Assembly (NCBI GenBank): GCA_964643965.1 | Contig: CAZXVH010000170.1 | Location: forward strand, 1-6,919 | Reading direction: 5' to 3' | Source of the DNA: GCA-2746795 sp964643965 | Lineage (GTDB): Bacteria; Chloroflexota; Anaerolineae; Promineifilales; Promineifilaceae | Length of the DNA: 6,919 nt | In this document: positions 1-5,246 of the stretch, one piece after another | How the letters are laid out: every line of letters begins with the position of its first letter | How positions within the stretch are numbered: position 1 is the stretch's first letter | Translations under genes and position numbers: made by a program | The notes under the pieces: model-generated | Seen by the model: the letters and a program-made list of their open reading frames with translations, nothing else | Databases searched by the model: none | Told to the model about the DNA's origin: nothing

Positions 1-607
1 CACCGCTATCGCTCCCAGATCGACTGCTCCAGTTTTGGCAATTGCCTGTACCGGTGGTTGTGCTGGTGGAACTACTCCAGCCGGTGCGTATCCATCCGTA
101 CCAACTAGATGGCGGACCAAACCCACTATCATCTTTCGTGTGTGCATCAGGATGGTCGTAATCATAGCTGAGATTGGATACGTCCAGAATCTCCCAGAGA
201 GAGGCCATATGGTAACCGCTGGCACAAGCTATCAACGCCTGATCTGGAAAGTGAAAAGTATTTGTCAGGTAGAAGTGTTGTCCACCCCCACTCGCAGTTG
301 CAACGCCTCTCATGTTGTTTGCCGATGAATTTGTGACCCCAAGGTTTTCTACGGATAAACACTCGCCATTTGTGGTTGGGATAAGATTATCATTGCAATG
401 CAAGTCTGCCGGATTAGATAGAACTTCAGAAGCCTGATCTGTGGCTCTGGTGTCACCTTCAGTTTGAACCGTATTGGTCGTTGGTGGGGTGTTATCTTGG
501 GCGCTCACGGCTAAGATAACAAAGCCCAAAAGAAGCCCAATAAGGACTAAAATAACCATTGACGAGTTTACATTCAAGTTGATGATGAGTTCATCTTTTG
601 ATTTCAT
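1..607 (-). CDS. Exported protein of unknown function, C-terminus cut off by window edge
   Basis: An open frame starts at an ATG (607-605) and stays open for 202 codons to the left edge, so the C-terminus is missing. The start is set by AGGAG at 615-619 with a 7-base spacer. Residues 1-15 form a short charged/polar n-region, 16-36 a strongly hydrophobic segment, and an A-V-S-A/Q sequence at 33-37 fits signal peptidase I cleavage, so the product is probably secreted or anchored outside the membrane. Residues 38-65 are a Thr/Asn/Gln-rich linker. The rest looks like a compact extracellular domain with cysteines at 71, 83, 128 and 190 (possible disulfides), a C-A-S-G-Y-H-M-A-S-L-W motif at 128-138, G-W-I-R-T-G at 171-176 and a Ser/Thr-rich stretch. 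I do not recognise a named family. Reading frame, export signal and Shine-Dalgarno site are seen directly; extracellular location is inferred. Confidence 0.82.
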   Translation of the reverse strand, partial: MKSKDELIINLNVNSSMVILVLIGLLLGFVILAVSAQDNTPPTTNTVQTEGDTRATDQASEVLSNPADLHCNDNLIPTTNGECLSVENLGVTNSSANNMRGVATASGGGQHFYLTNTFHFPDQALIACASGYHMASLWEILDVSNLSYDYDHPDAHTKDDSGFGPPSSWYGWIRTGWSSSTSTTTGTGNCQNWSSRSGSDSG

Positions 608-651
608 TACCTTTCTCCTTTGTTTCACGAGGGGGTTTTCCCGACCATATC

Positions 652-681
652 ATTCACAAAAACTGGAAGGATTTTATGAAT
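652..681 (-). repeat. 10-bp inverted repeat in the leader of the exported-protein gene
   Basis: ATTCACAAAA (652-661) and TTTTATGAAT (672-681) are complementary with one mismatch position that becomes a G-U pair in the minus-strand transcript, leaving a 10-base loop. The stem begins at the stop codon of the upstream 21-codon ORF and ends 45 bases before the ATG of the exported protein. No T-run follows on the minus strand, so it is not a plain intrinsic terminator. A role in the leader RNA is possible but unproven. Confidence 0.35.
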
Positions 682-746
682 CACTCAAATAAAAGCGTGG
701 AAATCATCTCTTGTGCTGGATTGATAGTGATTCGATCAAGTTTCAT
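681..746 (-). pseudogene. 21-codon ORF resembling the start of a DUF433 gene (remnant or leader peptide)
   Basis: The ORF starts at ATG 746-744, preceded by GAAGGA at 751-756 with a 4-base spacer, and ends at TGA 683-681. Its first residues, M-K-L-D-R-I-T-I-N-P, match from memory the usual opening of DUF433 (VapB-like antitoxin) proteins, where a Gly/Cys-rich G-G-x-P-C-I-R-G segment should follow. Instead the frame ends after eleven more residues, so most of the gene is missing. It lies between a promoter (-10 at 782-787) and the exported-protein gene, so it may simply be translated as a short leader peptide. The DUF433 resemblance is recall, not a search; the ribosome binding site is seen directly. 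Confidence 0.4.
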
Positions 747-781
747 AATATCCTTCGTAAAACGACATTTTCGTTTGGGTC

Positions 782-810
782 ATTATAGCATAGAGGGAGG
801 GGAAACGGCC
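782..810 (-). promoter_or_regulatory. Extended -10 promoter for the leader ORF and exported-protein gene
   Basis: Read on the minus strand, TGC-TATAAT (790-782) is a perfect extended -10 element. The -35 position, 17 bases upstream, has no TTGACA match and is instead occupied by the palindrome AAACGGCCGTTT (803-814). Extended -10 promoters tolerate a poor -35. Transcription would start near 775, giving a leader of about 168 bases before the exported-protein ATG. Confidence 0.55.
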
Positions 811-814
811 GTTT
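803..814. repeat. AACGGCCGTT palindrome, copy 1 (12-bp form)
   Basis: AAACGGCCGTTT is a perfect 12-base palindrome. It overlaps the TAA that ends the DUF4926-like remnant (813-815) and covers the -35 position of the adjacent minus-strand promoter. Confidence 0.9.
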
Positions 815-948
815 ACATCCCAACTTCTTCAAGCTGGCGCACGGCAGGCATCTGGTCAGATCGCAGGGGGGGCAACGGCTGAGAGGGGGACGACCGTAAC
901 AGCAATAGATTCGCCGACAGCATTAAACAGTTCCAGCACAGCCCCCAT
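813..948 (-). pseudogene. Frameshifted gene remnant resembling the C-terminal part of a DUF4926 protein
   Basis: On the minus strand a frame beginning around ATG 948-946 (open back to a stop at 981-979) reads as a plausible protein: V-L-E-L-F-N-A-V-G-E-S-I-A-V-T-V-V-P-L-S-A-V-A-P. It then hits a run of seven C (complement of G at 866-872). Removing one C continues the sense as L-R-S-D-Q-M-P-A-V-R-Q-L-E-E-V-G-M and a TAA at 815-813. The combined sequence recalls the end of DUF4926-type proteins (F-N-x-x-G-E-x-I-A-V...L-R), which are usually 60-90 residues. No Shine-Dalgarno site or N-terminal half is present, so this looks like a 5'-truncated, frameshifted relic. The frame switch is read directly; the family name is recall. 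A sequencing error at the homopolymer could explain the shift but not the missing front. Confidence 0.4.
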
Positions 949-1066
949 CTTCACCCCCAGCAGGGTGCGGCACAATGCTTACCATAGCCTGCAAAATGGT
1001 TAGCCACACCACAAAGGATGCGTTACAATACCCAACCAAGTTTGTGAATATGGGATCAAAGTAGAC

Positions 1067-1070
1067 GAGG
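1067..1070 (+). promoter_or_regulatory. Ribosome binding site of the 42-residue membrane protein
   Basis: GAGG lies six bases before the ATG at 1077, a normal Shine-Dalgarno spacing. It is one of the main reasons to treat the small ORF as real. Confidence 0.55.
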
Positions 1071-1076
1071 CAAGAG

Positions 1077-1205
1077 ATGGAAGACGAAACAGTTAATTAT
1101 TTCCTGGCATTTATTATGGTGTTCGGCTTGTTGTTAGGTTGTGGGGCAGTGACGTTTGTCTGCTTTTTCTTGACGGCGATTTTGGGGCTATCGCTGGGCG
1201 GATAA
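1077..1205 (+). CDS. Small single-span membrane protein, 42 residues, unknown function
   Basis: This ORF has ATG at 1077, GAGG six bases upstream, TAA at 1203-1205 and an intrinsic terminator 37 bases downstream, so a complete small transcription unit is visible. The product starts with an acidic stretch (E2, D3, E4), followed by a nearly uninterrupted hydrophobic run from about residue 8 to 40 rich in Phe, Leu, Gly and Val, with Cys at 22 and 29, and ends Gly-Gly. It should form one long or two short membrane helices. No positive charge is present, which is unusual for a signal anchor. A weak promoter may lie upstream (TACAAT at 1024-1029). I do not recognise a family; candidates include a small membrane regulator or a type I toxin-like peptide, but neither is shown. 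It neighbours gene relics and could itself be decaying. Confidence 0.55.
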   Translation: MEDETVNYFLAFIMVFGLLLGCGAVTFVCFFLTAILGLSLGG

Positions 1206-1241
1206 AACCAGTTTTCAATGAGTAAATTTCAATGAACAGCG

Positions 1242-1264
1242 AACCCTCCGATGGAGGGTTTTTT
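1242..1264 (+). terminator. Intrinsic terminator after the small membrane protein
   Basis: AACCCTCC (1242-1249) pairs perfectly with GGAGGGTT (1253-1260) across a 3-base loop, and the T-run extends from 1259 to 1264. The T-run is only on the plus strand, so it serves the 42-residue ORF and not the convergent oxidoreductase gene. Confidence 0.85.
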
Positions 1265-1275
1265 ACTATATGGGG

Positions 1276-1289
1276 AAAACGGCCGTTTT
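1276..1289. repeat. AACGGCCGTT palindrome, copy 2 (14-bp form)
   Basis: AAAACGGCCGTTTT is the longest perfect version in the window (14 bases). It lies 12 bases beyond the terminator T-run, in the intergenic space between converging genes. Confidence 0.9.
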
Positions 1290-1361
1290 AACTCATTTTA
1301 ACGCGCTTCAGTTTCATGCGTCTTATCCTCTGAAACCGCTAAGTTTCTTGGCGATAGCATC

Positions 1362-1440
1362 GTACAGGCAAATACGAACTGTTGCTTTGGCAGTGGTAGA
1401 GCCATTACCCCACAATGCTATATTCGTATTGACCGTGTAC
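1362..1440. repeat. Imperfect inverted repeat spanning the 3' end of the oxidoreductase ORF
   Basis: GTACAGGCAAATACGAA (1362-1378) is matched in inverted orientation by TTCGTATTGACCGTGTAC (1423-1440). The inner eight bases (AATACGAA/TTCGTATT) are perfect and the outer part is imperfect with a one-base offset; the loop is 44 bases. It lies inside the block bounded by palindrome copies 2 and 3 and includes the last codons and stop of the oxidoreductase ORF. Confidence 0.5.
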
Positions 1441-2577
1441 CGCTTGGTTTGAGGCAAAACGGCCGTTTCTAAACATCGCCACTTCAAACTCAGGTTCCGC
1501 CACACCCATCACCAAATCCGCCAACATCTGGCCTACAGCCGGACCGAGCTTAAAGCCATGCCCGCTGAAGCCGCTGCACACATAAAAGCCACTGCCCGCC
1601 GGCAGCTCATCCACAATCGGATGCCAATCCGGCGTGATGGCATACAACGACGCATACCCCCCCACACTCTCGCTCCGTTCCATCGCCGGATACCCCAACA
1701 CCAGCCGTTCGCCCGATTCCAGCACAAACGCATCGCTCACATTTTCCGAGAAGCGGTCAGGGTTCACGATGGCGGCGGCCTCTTGGGGATCAATCAGGCC
1801 AACCAATGTCAAGTCACCCGTTTCCGGGCGAAAGTAGATAGCCCGTTCAAAATCAGCCACCACCGGATGCCCCGCTTCTTCCCCAGGCGGCCGGCGAAAC
1901 AGCGATACTTGCACCCGACAGGCGTCAATCGGCACGGCCACATCGGCCAATTTAGCCACTTGCGCCCCCCAGGCGCCGGTACAATTCAACACCACCGGCG
2001 CGTCAAACGCCCCTTTATCCGTCTCAACCCCTTGCACCTTGCCCTCAGCCATGCGAATACCGGTCACCTGGGTTTCCTGATGGATGGTCGCGCCCAACCG
2101 CCGCGCCGCCTGTGCATAACTGGTGACGGTGAGATAAGGGTCAGCGTAGCCGCTTTGTGGTTCGTAAGCGCCATACAAGTTTTCGGCGTTCAAACCGGGC
2201 ATCAGTTTTTTAATCTCATTGGGTTCAACGAGTCGCGTCTCTATGCCAATTTTTTGCTGCATGGCGACATTGGCTTCCAAACCAACTTTATCCGCTTCAG
2301 CCACCACTATCAAAAAACCGCATTGCGTAAAACCGCATTCACCGCCTACCACTTCCGCAAAATTCTGGAAAACATGCAGACTGTGATACGCCATCCGCGC
2401 CGTCAACTCGTTGGAATAATGCTGCCGGATGATGGCGGATGATTTCCCCGTTGGTCCGGCGCCGATGGCGCCTTTCTCCAGCAGCGCCACCTTCACCCCG
2501 CGCTGCGCCAGTTGGAAGGCGGTGCTGCACCCCATTATGCCCCCGCCGATAATAATGACATCAAATAATTGAGACAT
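1405..2577 (-). CDS. FAD-dependent oxidoreductase, DAO family (sarcosine oxidase beta/D-amino acid oxidase-like)
   Basis: The 390-residue protein opens with a Rossmann dinucleotide-binding fold: V-I-I-I-G-G-G-I-M-G at 7-16 and the ribose-binding acidic residue E34. Near the C-terminus, G-F-S-G-H-G-F-K-L-G-P (336-346) is the second flavin-contacting motif typical of DAO proteins such as sarcosine oxidase beta and glycine or D-amino acid oxidases. Such enzymes oxidise a secondary or primary amine with FAD, passing electrons to oxygen or another acceptor; the actual substrate cannot be read. Length is normal for the family (about 380-400). No signal peptide, so cytoplasmic. The start is supported by AGGAGGA at 2582-2588, four bases upstream. 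It follows the pentapeptide-repeat gene by 30 bases and is probably co-transcribed. After N-G-R-F (371-374), encoded by a palindrome copy, there are 16 extra residues of low family resemblance, suggesting a changed 3' end. Confidence 0.93.
   Translation of the reverse strand: MSQLFDVIIIGGGIMGCSTAFQLAQRGVKVALLEKGAIGAGPTGKSSAIIRQHYSNELTARMAYHSLHVFQNFAEVVGGECGFTQCGFLIVVAEADKVGLEANVAMQQKIGIETRLVEPNEIKKLMPGLNAENLYGAYEPQSGYADPYLTVTSYAQAARRLGATIHQETQVTGIRMAEGKVQGVETDKGAFDAPVVLNCTGAWGAQVAKLADVAVPIDACRVQVSLFRRPPGEEAGHPVVADFERAIYFRPETGDLTLVGLIDPQEAAAIVNPDRFSENVSDAFVLESGERLVLGYPAMERSESVGGYASLYAITPDWHPIVDELPAGSGFYVCSGFSGHGFKLGPAVGQMLADLVMGVAEPEFEVAMFRNGRFASNQAVHGQYEYSIVG
1457..1468. repeat. AACGGCCGTT palindrome, copy 3 (12-bp form)
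   Basis: AAACGGCCGTTT lies within the oxidoreductase gene and encodes N371-G-R-F on the minus strand. It sits where family resemblance of that protein ends. Confidence 0.9.
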
Positions 2578-2607
2578 GCAATCCTCCTGTTTGTGGATGC
2601 GGCGCTT

Positions 2608-2877
2608 TTATTGGCGCAGCACAATATCCAAGCTGGTGAGCAGGGAAACGGCTTCAGGCAAGGCAAACGACGTTTGCGGTATCTTTGCCAAACTCAGATC
2701 ACAATCGGTAAACAAGCAGTCGTGGAAGCTGCATCGCTGCAAAATTGCTTCTCGAAACGTACAATCCTTAAAAGTGCAGTCGGTAAACGTTTTGTCTGCT
2801 ATCGTCTCCTGGTCAAAAGAGAGAGCCGCAAACGATTCATTCTCATACTCTGCCAAACTCAAATCATTCAAACCCAT
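2608..2877 (-). CDS. Short pentapeptide-repeat protein, apparently C-terminally truncated
   Basis: The 89-residue product shows a five-residue periodicity of central hydrophobic residues: F16, F21, I26, F31, F36, F41, L46, F51, F56, L61, I66 and F71, with Cys/Asp/Thr at neighbouring positions. This is the right-handed quadrilateral beta-helix of pentapeptide-repeat proteins (YjbI/Qnr-like fold), usually 180-220 residues, cytoplasmic and involved in protein or nucleic-acid mimicry in a few known cases; function here is unknown. Periodicity stops abruptly after F71; the last 18 residues do not fit. The start has GAGGAA at 2882-2887 with a 4-base spacer, and a promoter lies about 75 bases further up. 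The stop is 30 bases before the oxidoreductase ATG. The gene is likely a truncated or rearranged copy that may still be expressed. Confidence 0.75.
   Translation of the reverse strand: MGLNDLSLAEYENESFAALSFDQETIADKTFTDCTFKDCTFREAILQRCSFHDCLFTDCDLSLAKIPQTSFALPEAVSLLTSLDIVLRQ
2663..2677. repeat. Inverted repeat at the breakpoint of the pentapeptide gene
   Basis: GCAAACG and CGTTTGC flank a single central base (2670), giving a 15-base palindrome-like sequence. The right-hand arm as read in the gene encodes residues S70-F71-A72, exactly where the pentapeptide periodicity ends. Confidence 0.6.
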
Positions 2878-2952
2878 TGCATTCCTCGTTCACCTTTCAC
2901 TGTCCACTCTGTGTAACCCTGTGTCATTATTTGTATGGAGGCCATGTCAGGG

Positions 2953-2980
2953 ATTATAGCTTGATGTGAGGAGATTGAAA
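2953..2980 (-). promoter_or_regulatory. Candidate sigma-70-type promoter for the pentapeptide-oxidoreductase unit
   Basis: On the minus strand TATAAT (2958-2953) is a perfect -10. TTTCAA (2980-2975) with a 16-base spacer is a modest -35. Transcription would start near 2946, giving a leader of about 70 bases. No other promoter is seen before the oxidoreductase gene, which fits co-transcription. Confidence 0.5.
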
Positions 2981-3044
2981 GGGAGCGGAGTTCACCAGTA
3001 CGGCTCTTCTGACAAAGAAGTGGTCAGAGATTTTTAATAGGCTG

Positions 3045-3078
3045 AAATAAAAAAGCCCCACCAATAAGGTGGAGCTTT
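3045..3078 (-). terminator. Intrinsic terminator of the tRNA-Glu gene
   Basis: AAAGCCCCACC (3052-3062) and GGTGGAGCTTT (3068-3078) form an 11-bp stem with one G-U pair and a 5-base loop. On the minus strand it is followed by a run of T (complement of A at 3049-3054). It begins four bases after the mature 3' end of the tRNA. Confidence 0.88.
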
Positions 3079-3081
3079 GGA

Positions 3082-3154
3082 TGCCCTCACGGAGATTCGA
3101 ACTCCGGTCTTAAGCTTGAAAGGCTTACGTCCTGGTCCCCTAGACGATGAGGGC
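3082..3154 (-). tRNA. tRNA-Glu (anticodon UUC)
   Basis: A 73-base tRNA folds fully on the minus strand. The acceptor stem pairs GCCCTCA (5' end, 3154-3148) with TGAGGGC (3089-3083), followed by discriminator A (3082). The D arm GTCT...AGGAC closely matches known glutamate tRNAs. The anticodon stem TAAGC/GCTTA encloses the loop CTTTCAA, giving anticodon TTC. The T arm is CGGAG-TTCGAAT-CTCCG. The 3' CCA is not encoded and must be added enzymatically. It decodes GAA and GAG, and glutamyl-tRNA also feeds tetrapyrrole synthesis in most bacteria. The gene is a single-tRNA unit with its own promoter and terminator. Confidence 0.97.
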
Positions 3155-3166
3155 AAAGCGACGGGA

Positions 3167-3195
3167 ATTCTATCAAACACCAGCGGTTGGGTCAA
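3167..3195 (-). promoter_or_regulatory. Promoter of the tRNA-Glu gene
   Basis: On the minus strand TTGACC (3195-3190) and TAGAAT (3172-3167) are separated by exactly 17 bases. Both are one mismatch from consensus. The start point would be near 3160, six bases before the mature tRNA 5' end. Confidence 0.8.
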
Positions 3196-3227
3196 GGCTT
3201 TTGCCAGGTCAATTTATTGGGGGTACT

Positions 3228-3257
3228 TTGTTGGTAACAAACTGATCTGGGTATAAT
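3228..3257 (+). promoter_or_regulatory. Promoter of the GNAT gene, probably giving a leaderless mRNA
   Basis: TATAAT at 3252-3257 is a perfect -10; TTGTTG at 3228-3233 is a fair -35 with an 18-base spacer. The first ATG of the gene begins only five bases after the -10, so transcription should start at or very near the start codon. No Shine-Dalgarno sequence is present. Confidence 0.65.
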
Positions 3258-3262
3258 TCATC

Positions 3263-4138
3263 ATGATGATCACTATTCGCTCCTATAAACGGGCTGACGC
3301 CGAGCCTTTGGCGACAGCTTTTAATATGTTGAATCCGTCTAATCAAGTCACGGCGCGGGCGTTGAACGCTACCTTGTTGGTCTGGCGTCTGACGTGGGTC
3401 ATTTGCTATGAAGAAACGCCAGTGGGTTATGCTCGGGTATCGCCGCTGCCCGGGCTGCCCGGGCAATATAATTTGGAAATGATGATCGCCTCAGAATGGC
3501 AGCGGCAAGGGTTAGGCAGCCAGTTTGTCGAGTTCCTGAAACAACGGCTGGCCGGCAGCGACGTGGTGAATCTAAGTTGGGGCGTAGCTGATTCACGAAA
3601 CGGCGTCGCCGAATTCCTTACTCATCATGGCTTTGCCGCTGAACATGAAGAAGTGATTTTAGCACGGCCGCATCTGGATGATCTGCCGCCACTGCCCGCC
3701 CGCCCACACCTCTCTATACACACCTATCCTTTAGCGAAAGCCATCCCGTTATTTTGCCGTTTGTATGCCGCATCGTTTGCCGGCCATGCCTGGAACCAAC
3801 CATATACGCCTGACGAGGTGGCGGCCGATTTGCGAGAGGCGCGTGATATTCTCTTTTTGGTGAATGAAAAACGGCCGTTTGGCTTTGCCTGGCTCCATCT
3901 CGATGAAAATAAAGTGGGCCAGATCGAACCGATAGGCATTTTGCCAGAGGGACAGGGTGAAGGAAATGGCAAATATCTCTATCTCGCCGCCACTTATGAA
4001 CTCAAACGACGGGGAGCGCAGCGGGCCATCGTCGGGACCTGGGCGGCCAACATTCCCGCCCGCAATCTTTACAACAATCTCGACTTTCATCATCAACAAA
4101 CCATCATCTACTACGCCTACCACTTTGGACAACAATAG
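3263..4138 (+). CDS. Tandem GNAT-family N-acetyltransferase
   Basis: The 291-residue protein contains two GNAT folds, an arrangement also seen in mycothiol synthase (MshD, about 300 residues) and related proteins. In the first half, M-M-I-A-S-E-W-Q-R-Q-G-L-G (73-85) is the acetyl-CoA pyrophosphate-binding motif A, followed by a helix and N-G-V-A-E-F-L-T-H-H-G-F (113-124), the usual motif B. In the second half, G-I-L-P-E-G-Q-G-E-G-N-G (225-236) and N-I-P-A-R-N-L-Y-N-N-L-D-F (263-275) repeat the pattern. GNAT enzymes transfer an acyl group from CoA to an amine; the acceptor here cannot be read, and one domain may be structural. Cytoplasmic, with no signal or membrane segment. Two ATGs stand back to back (3263 and 3266) directly after the -10, with no Shine-Dalgarno site, so either may be the 5' end of a leaderless message. 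A palindrome copy encodes R204-P-F. Confidence 0.88.
   Translation: MMITIRSYKRADAEPLATAFNMLNPSNQVTARALNATLLVWRLTWVICYEETPVGYARVSPLPGLPGQYNLEMMIASEWQRQGLGSQFVEFLKQRLAGSDVVNLSWGVADSRNGVAEFLTHHGFAAEHEEVILARPHLDDLPPLPARPHLSIHTYPLAKAIPLFCRLYAASFAGHAWNQPYTPDEVAADLREARDILFLVNEKRPFGFAWLHLDENKVGQIEPIGILPEGQGEGNGKYLYLAATYELKRRGAQRAIVGTWAANIPARNLYNNLDFHHQQTIIYYAYHFGQQ
3446..3463 (+). repeat. Two tandem copies of CTGCCCGGG inside the GNAT gene
   Basis: A 9-base unit is repeated twice without gap, encoding L-P-G-L-P-G in the loop before motif A. It keeps the frame and is probably a small slippage duplication. Confidence 0.6.
3869..3880. repeat. AACGGCCGTT palindrome, copy 4 (12-bp form)
   Basis: AAACGGCCGTTT lies in the GNAT gene and is read as K-R204-P-F, a different frame from copy 3. 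Confidence 0.9.
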
Positions 4139-4204
4139 GTGCAGCAAGGAACACCTTAAATCCCTTGTTTTCCAAATCTCTTCTTGTCTTACCCGATCAT
4201 GAGA

Positions 4205-4214
4205 AACGGCCGTT
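4205..4214. repeat. AACGGCCGTT palindrome, copy 5
   Basis: This intergenic copy lies between the GNAT and AAA+ genes, six bases upstream of the proposed -35 of the ATPase operon. Confidence 0.9.
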
Positions 4215-4220
4215 CCCCAC

Positions 4221-4249
4221 TTTACGTCCGCCACGCCTCCCATTACAAT
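4221..4249 (+). promoter_or_regulatory. Candidate promoter of the AAA+/VWA operon
   Basis: TTTACG (4221-4226) and TACAAT (4244-4249) are 17 bases apart, matching the -35 and -10 consensus at four and five of six positions. The start would be near 4256, a leader of about 57 bases. Read-through from the GNAT gene is also possible, as no terminator is seen between them. Confidence 0.45.
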
Positions 4250-4302
4250 CTCTCCATCGCCCCACCACACATCCTTCATCACTCATCACTCAGTATGCAA
4301 AC

Positions 4303-4307
4303 GGAGA
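4303..4307 (+). promoter_or_regulatory. Ribosome binding site that fixes the AAA+ start at 4313
   Basis: GGAGA lies five bases before ATG 4313. The in-frame ATGs at 4184, 4199 and 4295 have no comparable site, which argues against the longer versions. Confidence 0.7.
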
Positions 4308-4312
4308 CCCTC

Positions 4313-5230
4313 ATGTTCAAAGATATATCCGATGTTCGTCAACGATTAGGCCAGCAGCAGTACATCACCTCTGAAGAAATCGCCACCGTCACCTTTCTGG
4401 CGCAAGCCCTCTCAAAACCCATTTTGGCTGAAGGTCCGGCCGGCGTCGGTAAAACAGAACTGGCAAAAGCGTGGGCCAAAGCCATCGAACGGCCGTTAAT
4501 CCGCCTGCAATGTTACGAAGGGTTGGACGAAAGTAAAGCGCTCTACGAGTGGGAATACGCCAAACAAATGCTCTACACCCAGCTCATGCGCGAAACCTTG
4601 CACAAAGTGCTGGAAGGCGTTGCCAGCCTCGACGAAGCCGCCACCCGCCTGGCTCAAGAAGAAGATGTCTTCTTCTCCGAAAACTTCCTGCTGCCCCGCC
4701 CCCTGCTCAAAGCCATGATGTCTGACGAGCCGGTGGTGCTGCTGATTGATGAAATTGACCGCGCCGATGTGGAATTTGAAGCCTTCCTCCTGGAAGTCTT
4801 GAGCGATTTCCAGGTGACTGTGCCCGAACTGGGCACCATCGCCGCCAAACATCAACCCATGGTGCTGCTCACCAGCAACAACACCCGCGAACTGAGCGAA
4901 GCGCTCAAGCGCCGCTGCCTCTACCTCTACATTGATTACCCTGCCCAAGACGCCGAACTCGACATCGTGCGCCTCAAAGTGCCCAATCTAGCCCCCGAAC
5001 TGGCCCAGCAAGCCGTGGCCGTGGTGCATCAACTGCGCCAAATGGATTTGCGCAAAGTGCCCAGCATCAGTGAAACGCTCGACTGGGCCAGGGCGCTCGT
5101 CACCCTCAACGCCGACGCCATCGACGAAAAGACCCTGAGTAACACCCTCACCGTCTTGCTCAAATATGAAACCGATGTGGCCAAAGCCAAACGCATGATG
5201 GGCGGCAGCAGCAGTCGAAATCGCTGGTAA
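4313..5230 (+). CDS. MoxR-type AAA+ ATPase (CoxD-like)
   Basis: The protein is 305 residues from ATG 4313, a start chosen because of GGAGA at 4303-4307 and because family members begin close to this point; the frame is open further up to 4184, but that part is non-conserved and covers a promoter-like region. Walker A is G-P-A-G-V-G-K-T (41-48), Walker B is V-V-L-L-I-D-E-I-D (141-149), sensor 1 is T-S-N-N (187-190), and R200/R201 in L-K-R-R-C is the likely arginine finger. MoxR ATPases form hexameric rings in the cytoplasm and work with VWA proteins to insert metal cofactors or remodel partners; CoxD does this for CO dehydrogenase in Oligotropha. The VWA partner follows after 16 bases. No CO dehydrogenase subunits are in the window, so the client is unknown. 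A palindrome copy encodes R60-P-L. Confidence 0.93.
   Translation: MFKDISDVRQRLGQQQYITSEEIATVTFLAQALSKPILAEGPAGVGKTELAKAWAKAIERPLIRLQCYEGLDESKALYEWEYAKQMLYTQLMRETLHKVLEGVASLDEAATRLAQEEDVFFSENFLLPRPLLKAMMSDEPVVLLIDEIDRADVEFEAFLLEVLSDFQVTVPELGTIAAKHQPMVLLTSNNTRELSEALKRRCLYLYIDYPAQDAELDIVRLKVPNLAPELAQQAVAVVHQLRQMDLRKVPSISETLDWARALVTLNADAIDEKTLSNTLTVLLKYETDVAKAKRMMGGSSSRNRW
4488..4497. repeat. AACGGCCGTT palindrome, copy 6
   Basis: Inside the AAA+ gene, read as E59-R-P-L (frame AA|CGG|CCG|TT). Confidence 0.9.
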
Positions 5231-5246
5231 CTTGAAAGGATAAATT

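Noticed and set aside
598..882. Plus-strand frames at 474-692 and 598-882
   Set aside because: They run opposite the exported-protein gene, its leader and the relics, and carry no ribosome binding site or domain sense.
1558..2442. 294-residue open frame on the plus strand
   Set aside because: It is antisense to the well-supported oxidoreductase, is His/Pro/Arg-rich with no domain sense, and has no ribosome binding site.
3749..4282. 177-residue minus-strand frame across the end of the GNAT gene
   Set aside because: It lies mostly opposite conserved GNAT motifs and shows no recognisable protein features.
4184..4312. 43-residue N-terminal extension of the AAA+ protein
   Set aside because: It has no Shine-Dalgarno site and no family similarity, and it overlaps a promoter-like sequence; ATG 4313 with GGAGA fits better.
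4496..4948. 150-residue minus-strand frame inside the AAA+ gene
   Set aside because: It is opposite the Walker B and sensor 1 region and reads as a His/Gly/Phe-rich shadow of that gene's codon use.
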